Below are positions 17,104 through 26,844 of a DNA stretch of 64,000 nucleotides, in pieces; within the stretch, counting starts at the first letter, position 1, and each line of letters starts with the position of its first letter. A program made the position numbers and the translations under genes. Under the pieces are notes generated by a model. The model was not told where the DNA came from. It saw only the letters and a program-made list of their open reading frames with translations, and ran no database searches. Origin of the DNA: Sediminibacterium goheungense (GTDB lineage: Bacteria > Bacteroidota > Bacteroidia > Chitinophagales > Chitinophagaceae); assembly GCF_004361915.1 (NCBI RefSeq), contig NZ_SNWP01000011.1, forward strand, positions 248,001 to 312,000. Direction: 5' to 3'.

Positions 17104-18927
17104 ATGAAAAAATTACAGCTTTCGCTACTGTTAATGATGGCCACCGTACTGATGCTTGCGGCATTTGAAGGCTATTGGCTGCATAAGCTGTATAAGGATG
17201 AATATGCCGGACTCAGAAAAGAAGTAGATGTGAGTTTCCGGGAAACCATGAATAAGCTTCAGCTAACCCGTTTTGAAAAAGATACAGCTCTTATTACGCA
17301 AACCGTATTATTACCTCCTCCCGGTACAAAAGCAACAAGAAGCTTTATACAAAACATTCAGCAAGACACACCTAAAAGACCCAGACCAGGCAATATTGTT
17401 TATAAAACAATTTCCGGTCCTGATATGCTGAAAAATATCCCGCCCGATTCAATCCAGTCTATTTCTGTGTTCAAATCAGGCTTCAGTTTTAAAGGAGCAC
17501 CAAATCCGGCACTGATTGAACTTATCATGAAACAGGCCAAGGGGCAAATGGATTCTGCCAAACGCTTTGTATTTACTGTTGATTCTACTTTTAAGGAAAG
17601 CCTTGGCGGTACAGTAAACCAATTTTCTAAAGGGCTAACCATCAGTATTCGTACTAAAGACAGTACACCGCCATTGTTCTTAAAAGATAGTCTTAAAAAA
17701 GCGATGGTACAGATGGGGGAGCACCCAATGATTCGTGCTGCTGAAAGCATACATAACAGCAGGATGAAAACAGATAGTATTGGTAGCGTTACCATCGTAA
17801 GGCCACAGGCGAATATCATGCTTACACAAAATGTATCGAATACACAAGGGGCGGGTTCTCCTATTATTCGCTTTCTTTCTAATAATAAAACCATCAACGA
17901 TTCTATTCCTGTTAAACAGGTTGACTCGGCCTATAGGGTAGAACTGGGAAAAAGTAATAAGAAATTGAAATTTTCTATTTCATTCGAGTCATTCAAAGAT
18001 AGCATACCTGGTAAATGGCATTTCAAAAGAGATAGTTCAGATGCCGTCATCACCGATAAGGTTTTTGTGGGGTATAATACTCCCTATGCATACCAGGCCA
18101 GATTTGAAGGTACCGGTAAATATGTTTTAGGAAAAATGCAGATGCAGATTGGAGGTTCGGTATTACTGCTTTTACTGGTAGCAGGTTCTTTTGTTATCTT
18201 ATACCGTAACCTGTTGGCACAGCAAAGATTGGCTGAAATTAAAAACGATTTCATTAGTAACATAACGCATGAACTTAAAACGCCAATTGCAACAGTTGGT
18301 GTAGCAATTGAAGCATTGAGAAACTTTAATGCTATCCAGAGTCCGGAAAGAACCAAAGAGTACCTGGATATCTCAGCAGCCGAATTACAACGCCTGAGTC
18401 TTTTGGTGGATAAAGTACTTAAGCTTTCCATGTTTGAAAAGCAACAGATAGAACTGAATAAAGAACCATTTGATCTGAAAGAACTGATTGAAGAAAACCT
18501 GCGCATCATGAAGCTGCAGTTCGATAAACACAAGGCAAAAGTAACGTTTACTGCGGCTGATAATAGCTATATGATTGAGGCTGATAAGCTGCATATGACA
18601 AGTGTTATTTACAACCTGCTTGATAATGCCCTCAAATACAGTAGTAATAAACCGGAGATACAGGTTGTCATGCAAATGCCCGATACCGAAAGAATTCAAT
18701 TGCAAATTTCGGATAATGGAATAGGCATTGCACCACAGCACCAGTCAAAAATATTTGAGAAGTTCTTTCGGGTACCAACGGGTAATAAGCACAATATAAA
18801 AGGCTATGGTTTAGGACTGAGTTATGTAGCCCAGGTAATCAAAAGTCATAAAGGAAGCATCCGGGTAGAAAGTGAACCCGATAAAGGCAGTACATTTATA
18901 GTAGAACTTCCGGTACGAGATCAATAA
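17104..18927 (+). CDS. Membrane sensor histidine kinase
   Basis: Two transmembrane helices (about residues 8-28 and 349-368) flank a 320-residue periplasmic sensor region unlike any domain I recognise. The cytoplasmic part holds a HisKA domain with phospho-acceptor H389 in ITHELKTPI, then a HATPase domain with the N box (NLLDNALKYS), G1 (DNGIGI) and G2 (GYGLGLSYV). A HAMP domain is not evident. The response regulator follows 14 nt later, so the two form one system. The signal sensed is unknown. Confidence 0.93.
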   Translation: MKKLQLSLLLMMATVLMLAAFEGYWLHKLYKDEYAGLRKEVDVSFRETMNKLQLTRFEKDTALITQTVLLPPPGTKATRSFIQNIQQDTPKRPRPGNIVYKTISGPDMLKNIPPDSIQSISVFKSGFSFKGAPNPALIELIMKQAKGQMDSAKRFVFTVDSTFKESLGGTVNQFSKGLTISIRTKDSTPPLFLKDSLKKAMVQMGEHPMIRAAESIHNSRMKTDSIGSVTIVRPQANIMLTQNVSNTQGAGSPIIRFLSNNKTINDSIPVKQVDSAYRVELGKSNKKLKFSISFESFKDSIPGKWHFKRDSSDAVITDKVFVGYNTPYAYQARFEGTGKYVLGKMQMQIGGSVLLLLLVAGSFVILYRNLLAQQRLAEIKNDFISNITHELKTPIATVGVAIEALRNFNAIQSPERTKEYLDISAAELQRLSLLVDKVLKLSMFEKQQIELNKEPFDLKELIEENLRIMKLQFDKHKAKVTFTAADNSYMIEADKLHMTSVIYNLLDNALKYSSNKPEIQVVMQMPDTERIQLQISDNGIGIAPQHQSKIFEKFFRVPTGNKHNIKGYGLGLSYVAQVIKSHKGSIRVESEPDKGSTFIVELPVRDQ

Positions 18928-18941
18928 AAGCTTAATGCCCC

Positions 18942-19625
18942 ATGCCTATTAAAGTTTTATACGTAGAAGATGAATTGTTCCTTGGTAAAATTGTAAAGGA
19001 AACCCTTGAAACCAGAGGTTTTGAAGTAGTAATGGAATCAGATGGTGCGGATGTGATACGTGCTTTTGAAGATGAGCAACCGGATATCTGTATTCTGGAT
19101 GTGATGTTGCCCAACAGAAGTGGATTTGAACTGGCAGAAGATATCCGTAAAATCAACGACGATATACCTATCATTTTTTTAACGGCCAAAACCCAGACCG
19201 AAGATGTAGTCCAGGGTTTTAAAATCGGCGGTAATGATTATATCCGGAAACCATTCAGCATGGAAGAACTGATCGTCAGAATAGAGAATGTGTTAAGGGT
19301 AAGAAAAGAAGAAGCGCCGGTCGATAGCAGTGATAGTATTGTTATGGGTAAATACAGTTTTCACGTCAATAAACAGGTATTGAGCAATGGAGCAGGCGAA
19401 AGAAAACTATCCTACCGTGAGGCTGAGCTTATTAAATACCTTTATAAAAACCGGAATACGGTAATTGACCGCCGCGACCTCCTGAACCATATCTGGGGAA
19501 ACGATTCCTTCTTTAACAGCCGGAACCTTGATGTGTATATCACCAAAATCAGGGGCTACCTGAAAGAAGACCCCAGCCTGGAAATTATTACCATAAAAGG
19601 GGTAGGGTATCGGTTTGTGGTCTGA
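18942..19625 (+). CDS. OmpR/PhoB-type response regulator
   Basis: The receiver domain (1-120) has acidic residues E9/D10 and phospho-acceptor D53 in ILDVMLP, followed by a C-terminal winged-helix domain (about 130-227) ending GVGYRFVV. It is paired with the kinase immediately upstream. Targets are unknown; no gene of obvious output function is co-transcribed. Confidence 0.95.
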   Translation: MPIKVLYVEDELFLGKIVKETLETRGFEVVMESDGADVIRAFEDEQPDICILDVMLPNRSGFELAEDIRKINDDIPIIFLTAKTQTEDVVQGFKIGGNDYIRKPFSMEELIVRIENVLRVRKEEAPVDSSDSIVMGKYSFHVNKQVLSNGAGERKLSYREAELIKYLYKNRNTVIDRRDLLNHIWGNDSFFNSRNLDVYITKIRGYLKEDPSLEIITIKGVGYRFVV

Positions 19626-19655
19626 GAAACAGACAAAATAAGAAATAAGAAATAT

Positions 19656-19717
19656 GAAATAAGGAATGAGAAAGTAAGTATCCGATTTCGGTTGACTCAC
19701 TTTCTCATTCCTTATTC
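19656..19717 (+). repeat. Imperfect inverted repeat downstream of the response regulator
   Basis: The arms at 19656-19679 and 19695-19717 are built from GGAATGAGAAAGT and its complement ACTTTCTCATTCC, in a stretch of AAATAAG/CTTATT words. It probably ends the two-component transcript. Similar word-built repeats occur at 57.2-59.4 kb. Confidence 0.6.
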
Positions 19718-19765
19718 GACTGTTTCTTATTCCTCTGTTCTTTTCTCTTCTGTTCTTTATTCTTC

Positions 19766-19773
19766 TATCTTTG
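19766..19773 (+). promoter_or_regulatory. -7 box (TATCTTTG) of kbl
   Basis: An exact TAnnTTTG match, 19 nt ahead of the ATG at 19793. Confidence 0.45.
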
Positions 19774-19792
19774 CAGCCACAATCGCAAAGCC

Positions 19793-20983
19793 ATGAATGA
19801 AAAATTCGTAACCCGTATCAGGGAAGAACTACAGGAGATAGAAGCCGCCGGACTCTTTAAAAAAGAGCGTGTTATTACCAGTGAACAGGGGCCGGAAATT
19901 ATTGTAAACGGGAAATCGGTATTGAATTTCTGTGCCAATAATTACCTGGGCCTCTCATCGCATCCCAAAGTAATAGAAGCGGCCCATAAAGCTATTGATA
20001 CACATGGTTATGGTATGAGCAGTGTTCGTTTTATCTGTGGTACACAGGATATTCATAAAGAACTGGAAAAAAAGATTGCCGATTTTCTGGGTACAGAAGA
20101 TACCATCTTATATGCGGCAGCTTTTGATGCCAATGGTGGTGTATTTGAGCCCTTATTTAATGAACAGGATGCCATTATCAGCGATGCATTGAACCACGCC
20201 TCTATCATAGACGGTGTTCGTTTGTGCAAAGCACAACGCTATCGTTATGAGCATAATAATATGGATGATCTGGAGGCAAAGCTGAAAGAAAGTGCCGGCT
20301 GTCGTAGCAGAATTATTGTAACCGATGGTTCATTCAGTATGGATGGCACAATTGCCCAGCTCGATAAAATATGCGACCTCGCGGATCAATATGATGCCAT
20401 TGTAATGATTGATGAGTGCCATTCATCAGGCTTTCTGGGTAAAACAGGGCGCGGTACCCACGAATACCGTGGTGTAATGGGTAGAATTGATATCATTACC
20501 GGAACACTCGGTAAAGCATTGGGTGGGGCAAGTGGTGGCTTTACTTCAGGTAAAAAAGAAATTATTGAAATGCTGCGTCAGCGCAGTCGCCCATACTTAT
20601 TTTCCAATACCGTTGCTCCTTCTATTGTGGGTGCTTCCATAGCAGTACTGGATATGCTCACAGAAACTACCGAACTTAGAGATCAACTGGAGTATAACAC
20701 AAAATATTTCCGCACAAAAATGACGGAAGCCGGTTTTGATATCAAACCCGGCGATCATCCGATTGTACCTATTATGTTATACGATGCTGTGGTGGCGCAA
20801 AACTTTGCAGCCAAACTCCTCGATGAGGGTGTATATGTAATTGGATTCTTTTACCCTGTGGTAGCAAAAGGCCTGGCACGTATACGTGTTCAGCTGAGTG
20901 CTGCACATCAGCAGGCACATTTAGATAAAGCTATTGCTGCTTTTACCAAAGTAGGTAAAGAGCTGGGTGTTTTAAAAGCATAA
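19793..20983 (+). CDS. kbl: Glycine C-acetyltransferase (2-amino-3-ketobutyrate CoA ligase)
   Basis: A PLP enzyme of the alpha-oxoamine synthase family that cleaves 2-amino-3-oxobutyrate with CoA to glycine and acetyl-CoA, the second step of threonine breakdown. Its 396 residues match Kbl throughout: NFCANNYLGL near the start, MIDECHSSGFLG, and the PLP lysine in TGTLGKALGGASGG. The threonine dehydrogenase partner gene is not in the window. It has its own promoter box and stands alone. Confidence 0.94.
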   Translation: MNEKFVTRIREELQEIEAAGLFKKERVITSEQGPEIIVNGKSVLNFCANNYLGLSSHPKVIEAAHKAIDTHGYGMSSVRFICGTQDIHKELEKKIADFLGTEDTILYAAAFDANGGVFEPLFNEQDAIISDALNHASIIDGVRLCKAQRYRYEHNNMDDLEAKLKESAGCRSRIIVTDGSFSMDGTIAQLDKICDLADQYDAIVMIDECHSSGFLGKTGRGTHEYRGVMGRIDIITGTLGKALGGASGGFTSGKKEIIEMLRQRSRPYLFSNTVAPSIVGASIAVLDMLTETTELRDQLEYNTKYFRTKMTEAGFDIKPGDHPIVPIMLYDAVVAQNFAAKLLDEGVYVIGFFYPVVAKGLARIRVQLSAAHQQAHLDKAIAAFTKVGKELGVLKA

Positions 20984-21020
20984 ATCATATAACCTTTCAT
21001 GGGTTATTAAAACAAATACA

Positions 21021-21857
21021 ATGAGATCTGTAAAAAATATCTTTTCAATTGCTTTGGTCCTTGGCGTGGTGTTAGCGGCCTGTTCACCTAATAACGTGAA
21101 AATAGAGGATGGATTTAAAAAGTATTTTGATGAAAATAAGATAACGGGGACTTTTGGTCTTTTTGATAACGGAACAGGACAGTTCACCATCTATAACCTT
21201 TCCCGGTTTAAAGATTCTGCTTATCTCCCCGCATCTACCTTTAAAATTGTAAACTCTCTGATCGGTATTGAAACCGGTCGTGTTACCAATGAAAAAATGA
21301 TGATTAAATGGGATGGAAAGATCCGTATTATGCCGGGTGGCGATACGGCGCACGGCTGGAATCGCGATCTTACTATGGAAGAAGCTTTTGCTGTTTCAGC
21401 ATTACCATATTATCAGGAAGTGGCGAGAAGAATCGGAAAAGATACCATGCAACATTGGTTAGACAGTCTCCAGTATGGTAATAAAAAGATCGGCAGTGCT
21501 ATTGATTCATTCTGGATCAATAATACATTAAAGGTAACGCCAGACGAACAAATGGGGCTCGTAAAACGCCTGTATTTTGGCCAGCTGCCTTTTCAGAAAA
21601 GAACACAGGACATTGTAAAGAAAATGATGATCAGGGAAAACAATGCCAATTATCAACTTGCTTATAAAACAGGTCTGGGTTTTAAAGAAAATGGTAACCT
21701 GATCGGATGGATGGTAGGTTGGATCGAAGAAAATAAACATCCTTATTTCTTTGTACTGAATACAGAAGGAGATAAGGATGCGAAAATGATCGATGCGCGT
21801 ATGAATGTATTGAAGGCTATTTTAAAAGAACAGGGCTTTTTTGAAGGGAAACGTTAA
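21021..21857 (+). CDS. Class D beta-lactamase-like lipoprotein
   Basis: A lipoprotein signal with lipobox LAAC (C21) precedes an OXA-type serine hydrolase domain. The active-site motif STFK is at 72-75 (nucleophile S72, carboxylatable K75), followed by SAL at 126-128 (usually SxV), the class D hallmark YGN at 152-154, W165 and KTG at 216-218. Length is 278 residues. Its replacement of Val by Leu in the second motif is unusual. It could be a real oxacillinase or a sensor/transpeptidase relative; no blaR/blaI-type regulator is adjacent. Confidence 0.85.
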   Translation: MRSVKNIFSIALVLGVVLAACSPNNVKIEDGFKKYFDENKITGTFGLFDNGTGQFTIYNLSRFKDSAYLPASTFKIVNSLIGIETGRVTNEKMMIKWDGKIRIMPGGDTAHGWNRDLTMEEAFAVSALPYYQEVARRIGKDTMQHWLDSLQYGNKKIGSAIDSFWINNTLKVTPDEQMGLVKRLYFGQLPFQKRTQDIVKKMMIRENNANYQLAYKTGLGFKENGNLIGWMVGWIEENKHPYFFVLNTEGDKDAKMIDARMNVLKAILKEQGFFEGKR

Positions 21858-21933
21858 ACGCAAGAACAAAAAATTAATAATTTGATGTAGCTGTTTTTCA
21901 GTAAATGTTCATTTTACTCGATTCATTTGTAAA

Positions 21934-22332
21934 ATGAAACGTAGAAAATTTCTTGTACAGGCAGCAACACCTTTTCTGGTCTTTTGTGCTTCCTGTGGTA
22001 AATCAGGAGACACACCCAGAAAAGATACAGTTGATTTTATGATTGACCTTAATAACGATCTACTTGCGATTGGCTCTAGCATAGTTCGTTCGGGGGTAAT
22101 TGTAGTGAGGAGGAATACCGGAAATCTGATTGGTTCATTCATTGCCTTTCAAGTTGAATGCACGCACGCCGCTAATCCTATTGTCTGGAATCAAGCACAG
22201 CAACAATTTAATTGTAATCTTCACGGAAGTATATTTAGCAGCACGGGAGCTGTAGTAAATGGTCCTGCAAACAGATCCCTGCAGCCTTATAATCTTCAGT
22301 TAAATGGCACACAACTCCGTATCAGCGGTTAG
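21934..22332 (+). CDS. Small Rieske [2Fe-2S] protein
   Basis: A 132-residue protein whose N terminus (MKRRKFLVQAATPFLVFCASC) reads as a Tat-like or lipoprotein signal. The Rieske ligands are complete: C76-T-H78 and C94-N-L-H97, in CTHA and CNLHGS. There is no catalytic domain, so it probably carries electrons at the periplasmic face. Its last 11 bp overlap the end of the convergent peroxidase gene. A link to that di-heme enzyme is plausible but only positional. Confidence 0.85.
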   Translation: MKRRKFLVQAATPFLVFCASCGKSGDTPRKDTVDFMIDLNNDLLAIGSSIVRSGVIVVRRNTGNLIGSFIAFQVECTHAANPIVWNQAQQQFNCNLHGSIFSSTGAVVNGPANRSLQPYNLQLNGTQLRISG

Positions 22333-24118
22333 ATAAACTCTTCATAAAGGCAACTAATGATGATTGTTCATCCTTTGTAAGATGTAAGGTTTCGGAAGGA
22401 AGGGTTTGGTTCGTAACATGCAATCCCAGGCCTGCACCGCCTCCTTTATTATAAAACTCAAGTAAATCAACCAGATTTTTCATGGAGCCATTATGCATGT
22501 AAGGAGCTGTGTGTTCAACATTTCTTACCGTAGTTGTTTTAAATGCATTTTTATAGGGTTCGGAAGCGATGATGGAAAATTTACCGGGATCGCTATCTAA
22601 GCGATAAGGCTCGCTATATTTTTCTGGAACCCCCAATACTTCTGTTTCTATTTTTAGAAAGTTTGGCGGAACTGTTCCATTGAACAAAGGCATAAAATGA
22701 CAGGTGCCACATTTGGCTTTACCCATAAATATATTAAAGCCTTTTATCTCTGTAGCGGTAACTGCATGATCATCTCCGTTCATATAATCATCGAACCTGC
22801 TGTTTAATGACGACTTAGTACGAATAAAAGCTGCTAAAGCAGTCTGTATTTCTATTTCACCTATTTCAGTTGTGCCAAAAGTTTTATTGAGCAGGTTACT
22901 ATATTTTTTTTCTTTTTTAATTTTTTGAGCTGCGTGCTTTAAATTATTATGCATTTCTTCTGGATTTTCTATCACCTGTTTGGCCTGATCTTCCAAAAAA
23001 CTTACCCTCGTATCTGCAAACTGAGCAGGTTGCAAAGCTGAAAAAAGAATACTGGGCGTATTTCGTAGAATTACTTTTTTGCCATCAAAGCTTTTATTTT
23101 TTGTAAGTCCATCTGTAAATGCTTTTTCAGGAATATGGCAACTGGCACATGTTCTCATATTATTACCTGAAAGAAGAGGTTCGTAGAACAAGGAAGCACC
23201 CAGTTCTTCAAGTAATTTACTGTTGTCGGGTTTACGATAATTGGTAGAGTAATACCATGCATTCCATACTTTTGAATCGAAAAGATTCGAAGCGTCTGCT
23301 GCCAATGGTCTGGGTTCAGTAAAATAGGGTATTCCGGTTATTGTCTGTGTTTCATTCAACAGACTTGTAACTTTATTCATATGGCTTCTAATGAATGAAG
23401 CACGATCAAAATTATCAAATGAAATATTGCTTTCAAGCAATCTAATGGATGTTTGTATAGCGTCTGTTAGTTTCTTATAATTATTATTTTTATCCTGATC
23501 ATACACCAATAAGTAAGTAATACAGCTCTTAAGTATCTCAGCTGATTCAAAAAGTGATAATTTGGCAATTGGGGAGTCATAGCCTGAAATACCCAATGTT
23601 TCTATTCTAAACAGCTCAAGTCGTAAAGCATCCCAGATATGTGCATCGGTCAGTAAAAGTGATTCAGCTGTCTTCTCAAGCCTTATAATGGCATCCTGTA
23701 ATAAACTGGATTGTAGCACTAAATAAGAGGTATCCCTGATCACCGAATCTGCAAATATCAATTCTTCAATTACCTGAAACCCACCAGGCTCAACCGGATA
23801 CTTTGGATTATCGGCCTCTACTTCAGGTATGGGGGCACCATTGATGGCTTTCGAAGTAGTGGGGAAATAATATTCAGATAAAAACTCTATCCGCTTATAG
23901 GCAAACCTCGCATCTTTGAATGCATTTCTTAAGGATATAATATCTATGTCTGCCGAAGATGATAATGTAAAAAATCTATCAGCCTTCGCTTTAAGCTCCT
24001 TGATACCGGATATATATAATTGTCTTATCTGCTCGTGTTTGGGACTAACAGCTCGTGTGCAATGAATGAGGTAAAAAGTAAAACTGGTTACAGCCAGAAG
24101 TATGCTTATTTTTTTCAT
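22322..24118 (-). CDS. Di-heme cytochrome c peroxidase with N-terminal helical domain
   Basis: A 598-residue lipoprotein (lipobox cysteine C20). The C-terminal half is a CcpA/MauG-type di-heme domain with CASCH (324-328) and CGTCH (470-474), and 'RNVEHTAPYMHNGSMKNL' near the end. The first 260 residues are helical and contain 'EFLSEYYFPTTSKA' and 'PGGFQVIEELIF', which recall imelysin/EfeO-type proteins. Canonical peroxidases of this family are about 330 residues, so this is a two-domain fusion. It follows the PhoX-like gene on the same strand, but a terminator lies between. Confidence 0.85.
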   Translation of the reverse strand: MKKISILLAVTSFTFYLIHCTRAVSPKHEQIRQLYISGIKELKAKADRFFTLSSSADIDIISLRNAFKDARFAYKRIEFLSEYYFPTTSKAINGAPIPEVEADNPKYPVEPGGFQVIEELIFADSVIRDTSYLVLQSSLLQDAIIRLEKTAESLLLTDAHIWDALRLELFRIETLGISGYDSPIAKLSLFESAEILKSCITYLLVYDQDKNNNYKKLTDAIQTSIRLLESNISFDNFDRASFIRSHMNKVTSLLNETQTITGIPYFTEPRPLAADASNLFDSKVWNAWYYSTNYRKPDNSKLLEELGASLFYEPLLSGNNMRTCASCHIPEKAFTDGLTKNKSFDGKKVILRNTPSILFSALQPAQFADTRVSFLEDQAKQVIENPEEMHNNLKHAAQKIKKEKKYSNLLNKTFGTTEIGEIEIQTALAAFIRTKSSLNSRFDDYMNGDDHAVTATEIKGFNIFMGKAKCGTCHFMPLFNGTVPPNFLKIETEVLGVPEKYSEPYRLDSDPGKFSIIASEPYKNAFKTTTVRNVEHTAPYMHNGSMKNLVDLLEFYNKGGGAGLGLHVTNQTLPSETLHLTKDEQSSLVAFMKSLSNR

Positions 24119-24133
24119 CGGTACTCCGCTACT

Positions 24134-24163
24134 AAAACGCTCCCATGTTAGCGGGAGCGTTTT
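24134..24163 (-). terminator. Terminator between the PhoX-like and peroxidase genes
   Basis: The stem AAAACGCTCCC / GGGAGCGTTTT ends in T on both strands. It lies directly upstream of the peroxidase start and downstream of the PhoX-like gene. Confidence 0.8.
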
Positions 24164-24188
24164 ATATGAAAGAATTTAAAAATGAAAC

Positions 24189-25655
24189 TTATTTCTGCAA
24201 GCCTTTGATGATTAAAATCTGACTGGCTTGATTTTCAGTAGGACGAATGGAACCACCGTCTACACCTTTATATTTATCACCTCTCCATGTATGTGGCTGA
24301 ACACACAACATAAAAGTATTCGGAACTGAAATAATATCTGAAATATCAATCATAGAACCATACTCCCAGCTACCAAAGGTAGAGGTACCACCTACATTAT
24401 ATTTTGCAGCATCTGTAGCTGTACGACGGTGATCAAGTTCTAAAACCTTCTTTAATTCTTTTGTATTGATATTATACTGATAAATGTAGGCATCGTGTGT
24501 TTCATCTCCATAGCTATTGGCATCCTCCTGGATATAAACATAATTTTGTGTAACCAGTATATTGTCAGGATTTTGGAAATCTTTTGCTTTGCCGGTTGTT
24601 CTGTTATCGCCGTCTAAAATGCACTCTATTCTACCAGCTAATGGATTGGTTGCGTCCAGACTTAATTTATAAACCCTACCGTATTTTGTACGACTAAAAT
24701 CTGCATTTGCACCTGTAGTAGCCTGTCCGGTAACATTAAAATAGATATCTCTGTTTGAAACGGCACTTCCTTTTCCGTAGTCAAGATCTTCTACACGTCC
24801 AAAACGAATGGAGTTCAAACCTACTGCAGCTAATTGAAGCTGACGCCCGGTGAGTGTTGATGCATTCGGAATTTCGACAAACTCAACATCATAGCCAGTA
24901 CCTTCTAACATGTCTCTTTCTTTGATATTAGCATCTTTTCTCCGTAAAGTGTACAATTTACCATTTGTCAGATCGCCAACGGTATTCGATACATACATCA
25001 GAACCTGTCCTCCTTCAGCACCGCTATCATCATCACCAATCAGGATAACAGTTTTACCTGGGTATGCATTCTTATTTAGCGGAACGGCATTTTCAGCACT
25101 GGTTCTTCCCAAACCGGGTAGTTCTTTCGAGGTGTTAGCGTTAAAGTTTGTTTCCAGTGGATTAATACCATGTGTGCGACTTTCTTCACCACTTTCGCCA
25201 GAAGTAAGAAATAGTGGTCCAAAACCATGTTCAGCCTGTGTAGCCATGGTAGCAGAACATAAGCGCCAGGTACCACCGGTAGAGTTCAGGATATATTCTC
25301 CTTTGGTAGGTTTAAAACTTTTGTCGAGTGTAATTCTTGAAACAGCAAAATTATCTTCGTGATTTACAAGAAAAGTATAGGTGCCATCCGCATTTTTAAG
25401 TAAGCCACTACCATCTGCAGATCCCCCAAATACAAAATTTGGACTCCCGCTTAATACATCATCACTACCAATCAGACTATACACATCCAGGTTTTCAAAA
25501 CCTGTTAATTTCTTTACAAGGGATGGGGTAGTGGAATGATTTGCAAGCACAATTTCTGAGGAATTGTTGCTGTCTGAATTTTTTTTGCAGGCTGTCATTG
25601 TAGCGGCTATCGCCAATATCAATACACCTGTTCGATTTTTCATTCTGGAATTCAT
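24189..25655 (-). CDS. PhoX/DUF839-like lipoprotein
   Basis: An exported lipoprotein of about 488 residues. The start is taken at the ATG at 25655 (another at 25643), because a lipoprotein signal with lipobox MTAC follows; the farther upstream start only adds polar residues. Blocks such as 'TFLVNHEDNFAVSRITLD' and a Glu/Asp-rich central part ('ILIGDDDSGAEGGQVLMYVS') fit the beta-propeller phosphatase-like PhoX/DUF839 group, whose members bind Ca and Fe. The enzymatic activity is not assured. It sits next to a di-heme peroxidase in a divergent arrangement with dCMP deaminase. Confidence 0.65.
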   Translation of the reverse strand: MNSRMKNRTGVLILAIAATMTACKKNSDSNNSSEIVLANHSTTPSLVKKLTGFENLDVYSLIGSDDVLSGSPNFVFGGSADGSGLLKNADGTYTFLVNHEDNFAVSRITLDKSFKPTKGEYILNSTGGTWRLCSATMATQAEHGFGPLFLTSGESGEESRTHGINPLETNFNANTSKELPGLGRTSAENAVPLNKNAYPGKTVILIGDDDSGAEGGQVLMYVSNTVGDLTNGKLYTLRRKDANIKERDMLEGTGYDVEFVEIPNASTLTGRQLQLAAVGLNSIRFGRVEDLDYGKGSAVSNRDIYFNVTGQATTGANADFSRTKYGRVYKLSLDATNPLAGRIECILDGDNRTTGKAKDFQNPDNILVTQNYVYIQEDANSYGDETHDAYIYQYNINTKELKKVLELDHRRTATDAAKYNVGGTSTFGSWEYGSMIDISDIISVPNTFMLCVQPHTWRGDKYKGVDGGSIRPTENQASQILIIKGLQK

Positions 25656-25843
25656 ATACTTGGGTTTAAGGTGCAAATATCAACCTGGTAAATAAGGGAA
25701 TCGTTAAGCCCTTGTGAAGAGAATATCAACTAATTGTTACCCGTTTTGTGATTCTGCTTTGTTTTAGTATTCATTGTTGAACAATATTATCTTTACATTA
25801 ATACTGAACCTGTTTTGTCATTCGCAATCGTTATTAGTAAAAC

Positions 25844-26341
25844 ATGGAAAAAAGAAAAGATTACATTTCCTGGGATGAATATTTTATGGGTGTTGCCCTG
25901 CTTTCAGGTAAACGCAGCAAGGACCCCAGTACGCAAGTGGGTGCCTGTATTGTAAATGATCAGCGTAAAATTGTAGGAGCTGGTTACAATGGATTACCGA
26001 TTGGTTGCAGTGATGATGAATTTCCCTGGAGTAAACAGGGCGATTTCCTCGATACCAAATACCCCTATGTATGCCATGCCGAATTAAATGCCATCCTGAA
26101 TAATATCGGTATGGATCTGAAAGGCTGCAAAATTTATACAGCACTCTTTCCCTGTAATGAATGTACCAAGGCCATTATACAGGCAGGTATTGCAGAAGTA
26201 ATTTACCTGTCTGATAAGTATGATGGCACAGAAGCCTCACGTGCATCCAAATTGATGTTAGACAAAGCTGGGGTTAGTTACCGTAAAGTGGTGTCTGGTA
26301 TTACAGAACTCACTTTATCTTTCAATGAAGCAGATGTGTAA
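25844..26341 (+). CDS. dCMP deaminase
   Basis: Deaminates dCMP to dUMP for thymidylate synthesis. Zinc-site motifs are H78-A-E80 and PCNEC (103-107), the standard cytidine-deaminase-fold pair. The length of 165 residues fits the deoxycytidylate deaminase/ComEB family. It stands alone. Confidence 0.93.
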   Translation: MEKRKDYISWDEYFMGVALLSGKRSKDPSTQVGACIVNDQRKIVGAGYNGLPIGCSDDEFPWSKQGDFLDTKYPYVCHAELNAILNNIGMDLKGCKIYTALFPCNECTKAIIQAGIAEVIYLSDKYDGTEASRASKLMLDKAGVSYRKVVSGITELTLSFNEADV

Positions 26342-26449
26342 TTCGTAAAACCTCTGCGTAAACTCCGTTTCCTCTGCGCCTCTGCGGTGATCTTTCCTCT
26401 ATGTATTCTCTTCGTGCATCATACGCAAAAGGAAATAGTCAGAGAACAT

Positions 26450-26824
26450 TTATTTCTTTTGCATAACCTGAAATACATTTCCTTCAGGATCATTACCCAT
26501 GAATAAACGATAAGGATACTGATCAAAACTGGTAATATTCTGAACAGTTATATTTTTTGCATTAAACATAGCGTGTAAGGACTCAATGTTTTCAGCTGTT
26601 TCAAAAATTAGTTTGGTATTGGTTTCAATCGATGTATGCACTGTTATACTAGTATAACCTTCTCCTATTTTGTGTAAGCCAATTTTTACGGTACCGGCAG
26701 ATAACAATACCCATTCTCCTGGTATTTCTTCCAATATGCTCAGGCCAAACACCTCATGGTAGAATTGTTTCATTTTGCTGATATCTGAAACAAATAACAA
26801 AACAGTATCTAATGTTAAAAGCAT
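26450..26824 (-). CDS. VOC/glyoxalase-fold protein
   Basis: A 124-residue single-domain vicinal oxygen chelate protein: 'VLLFVSDISKMKQFYHEVFGL' at the start and 'NDPEGNVFQVMQ' at the end. Metal-ligand positions of true glyoxalase I are only partly kept, so the reaction is unknown. It lies 20 nt downstream of the luciferase-like oxidoreductase gene and is probably co-transcribed with it. Confidence 0.85.
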   Translation of the reverse strand: MLLTLDTVLLFVSDISKMKQFYHEVFGLSILEEIPGEWVLLSAGTVKIGLHKIGEGYTSITVHTSIETNTKLIFETAENIESLHAMFNAKNITVQNITSFDQYPYRLFMGNDPEGNVFQVMQKK

Positions 26825-26844
26825 GGTATTTTTTTAAAATATTA

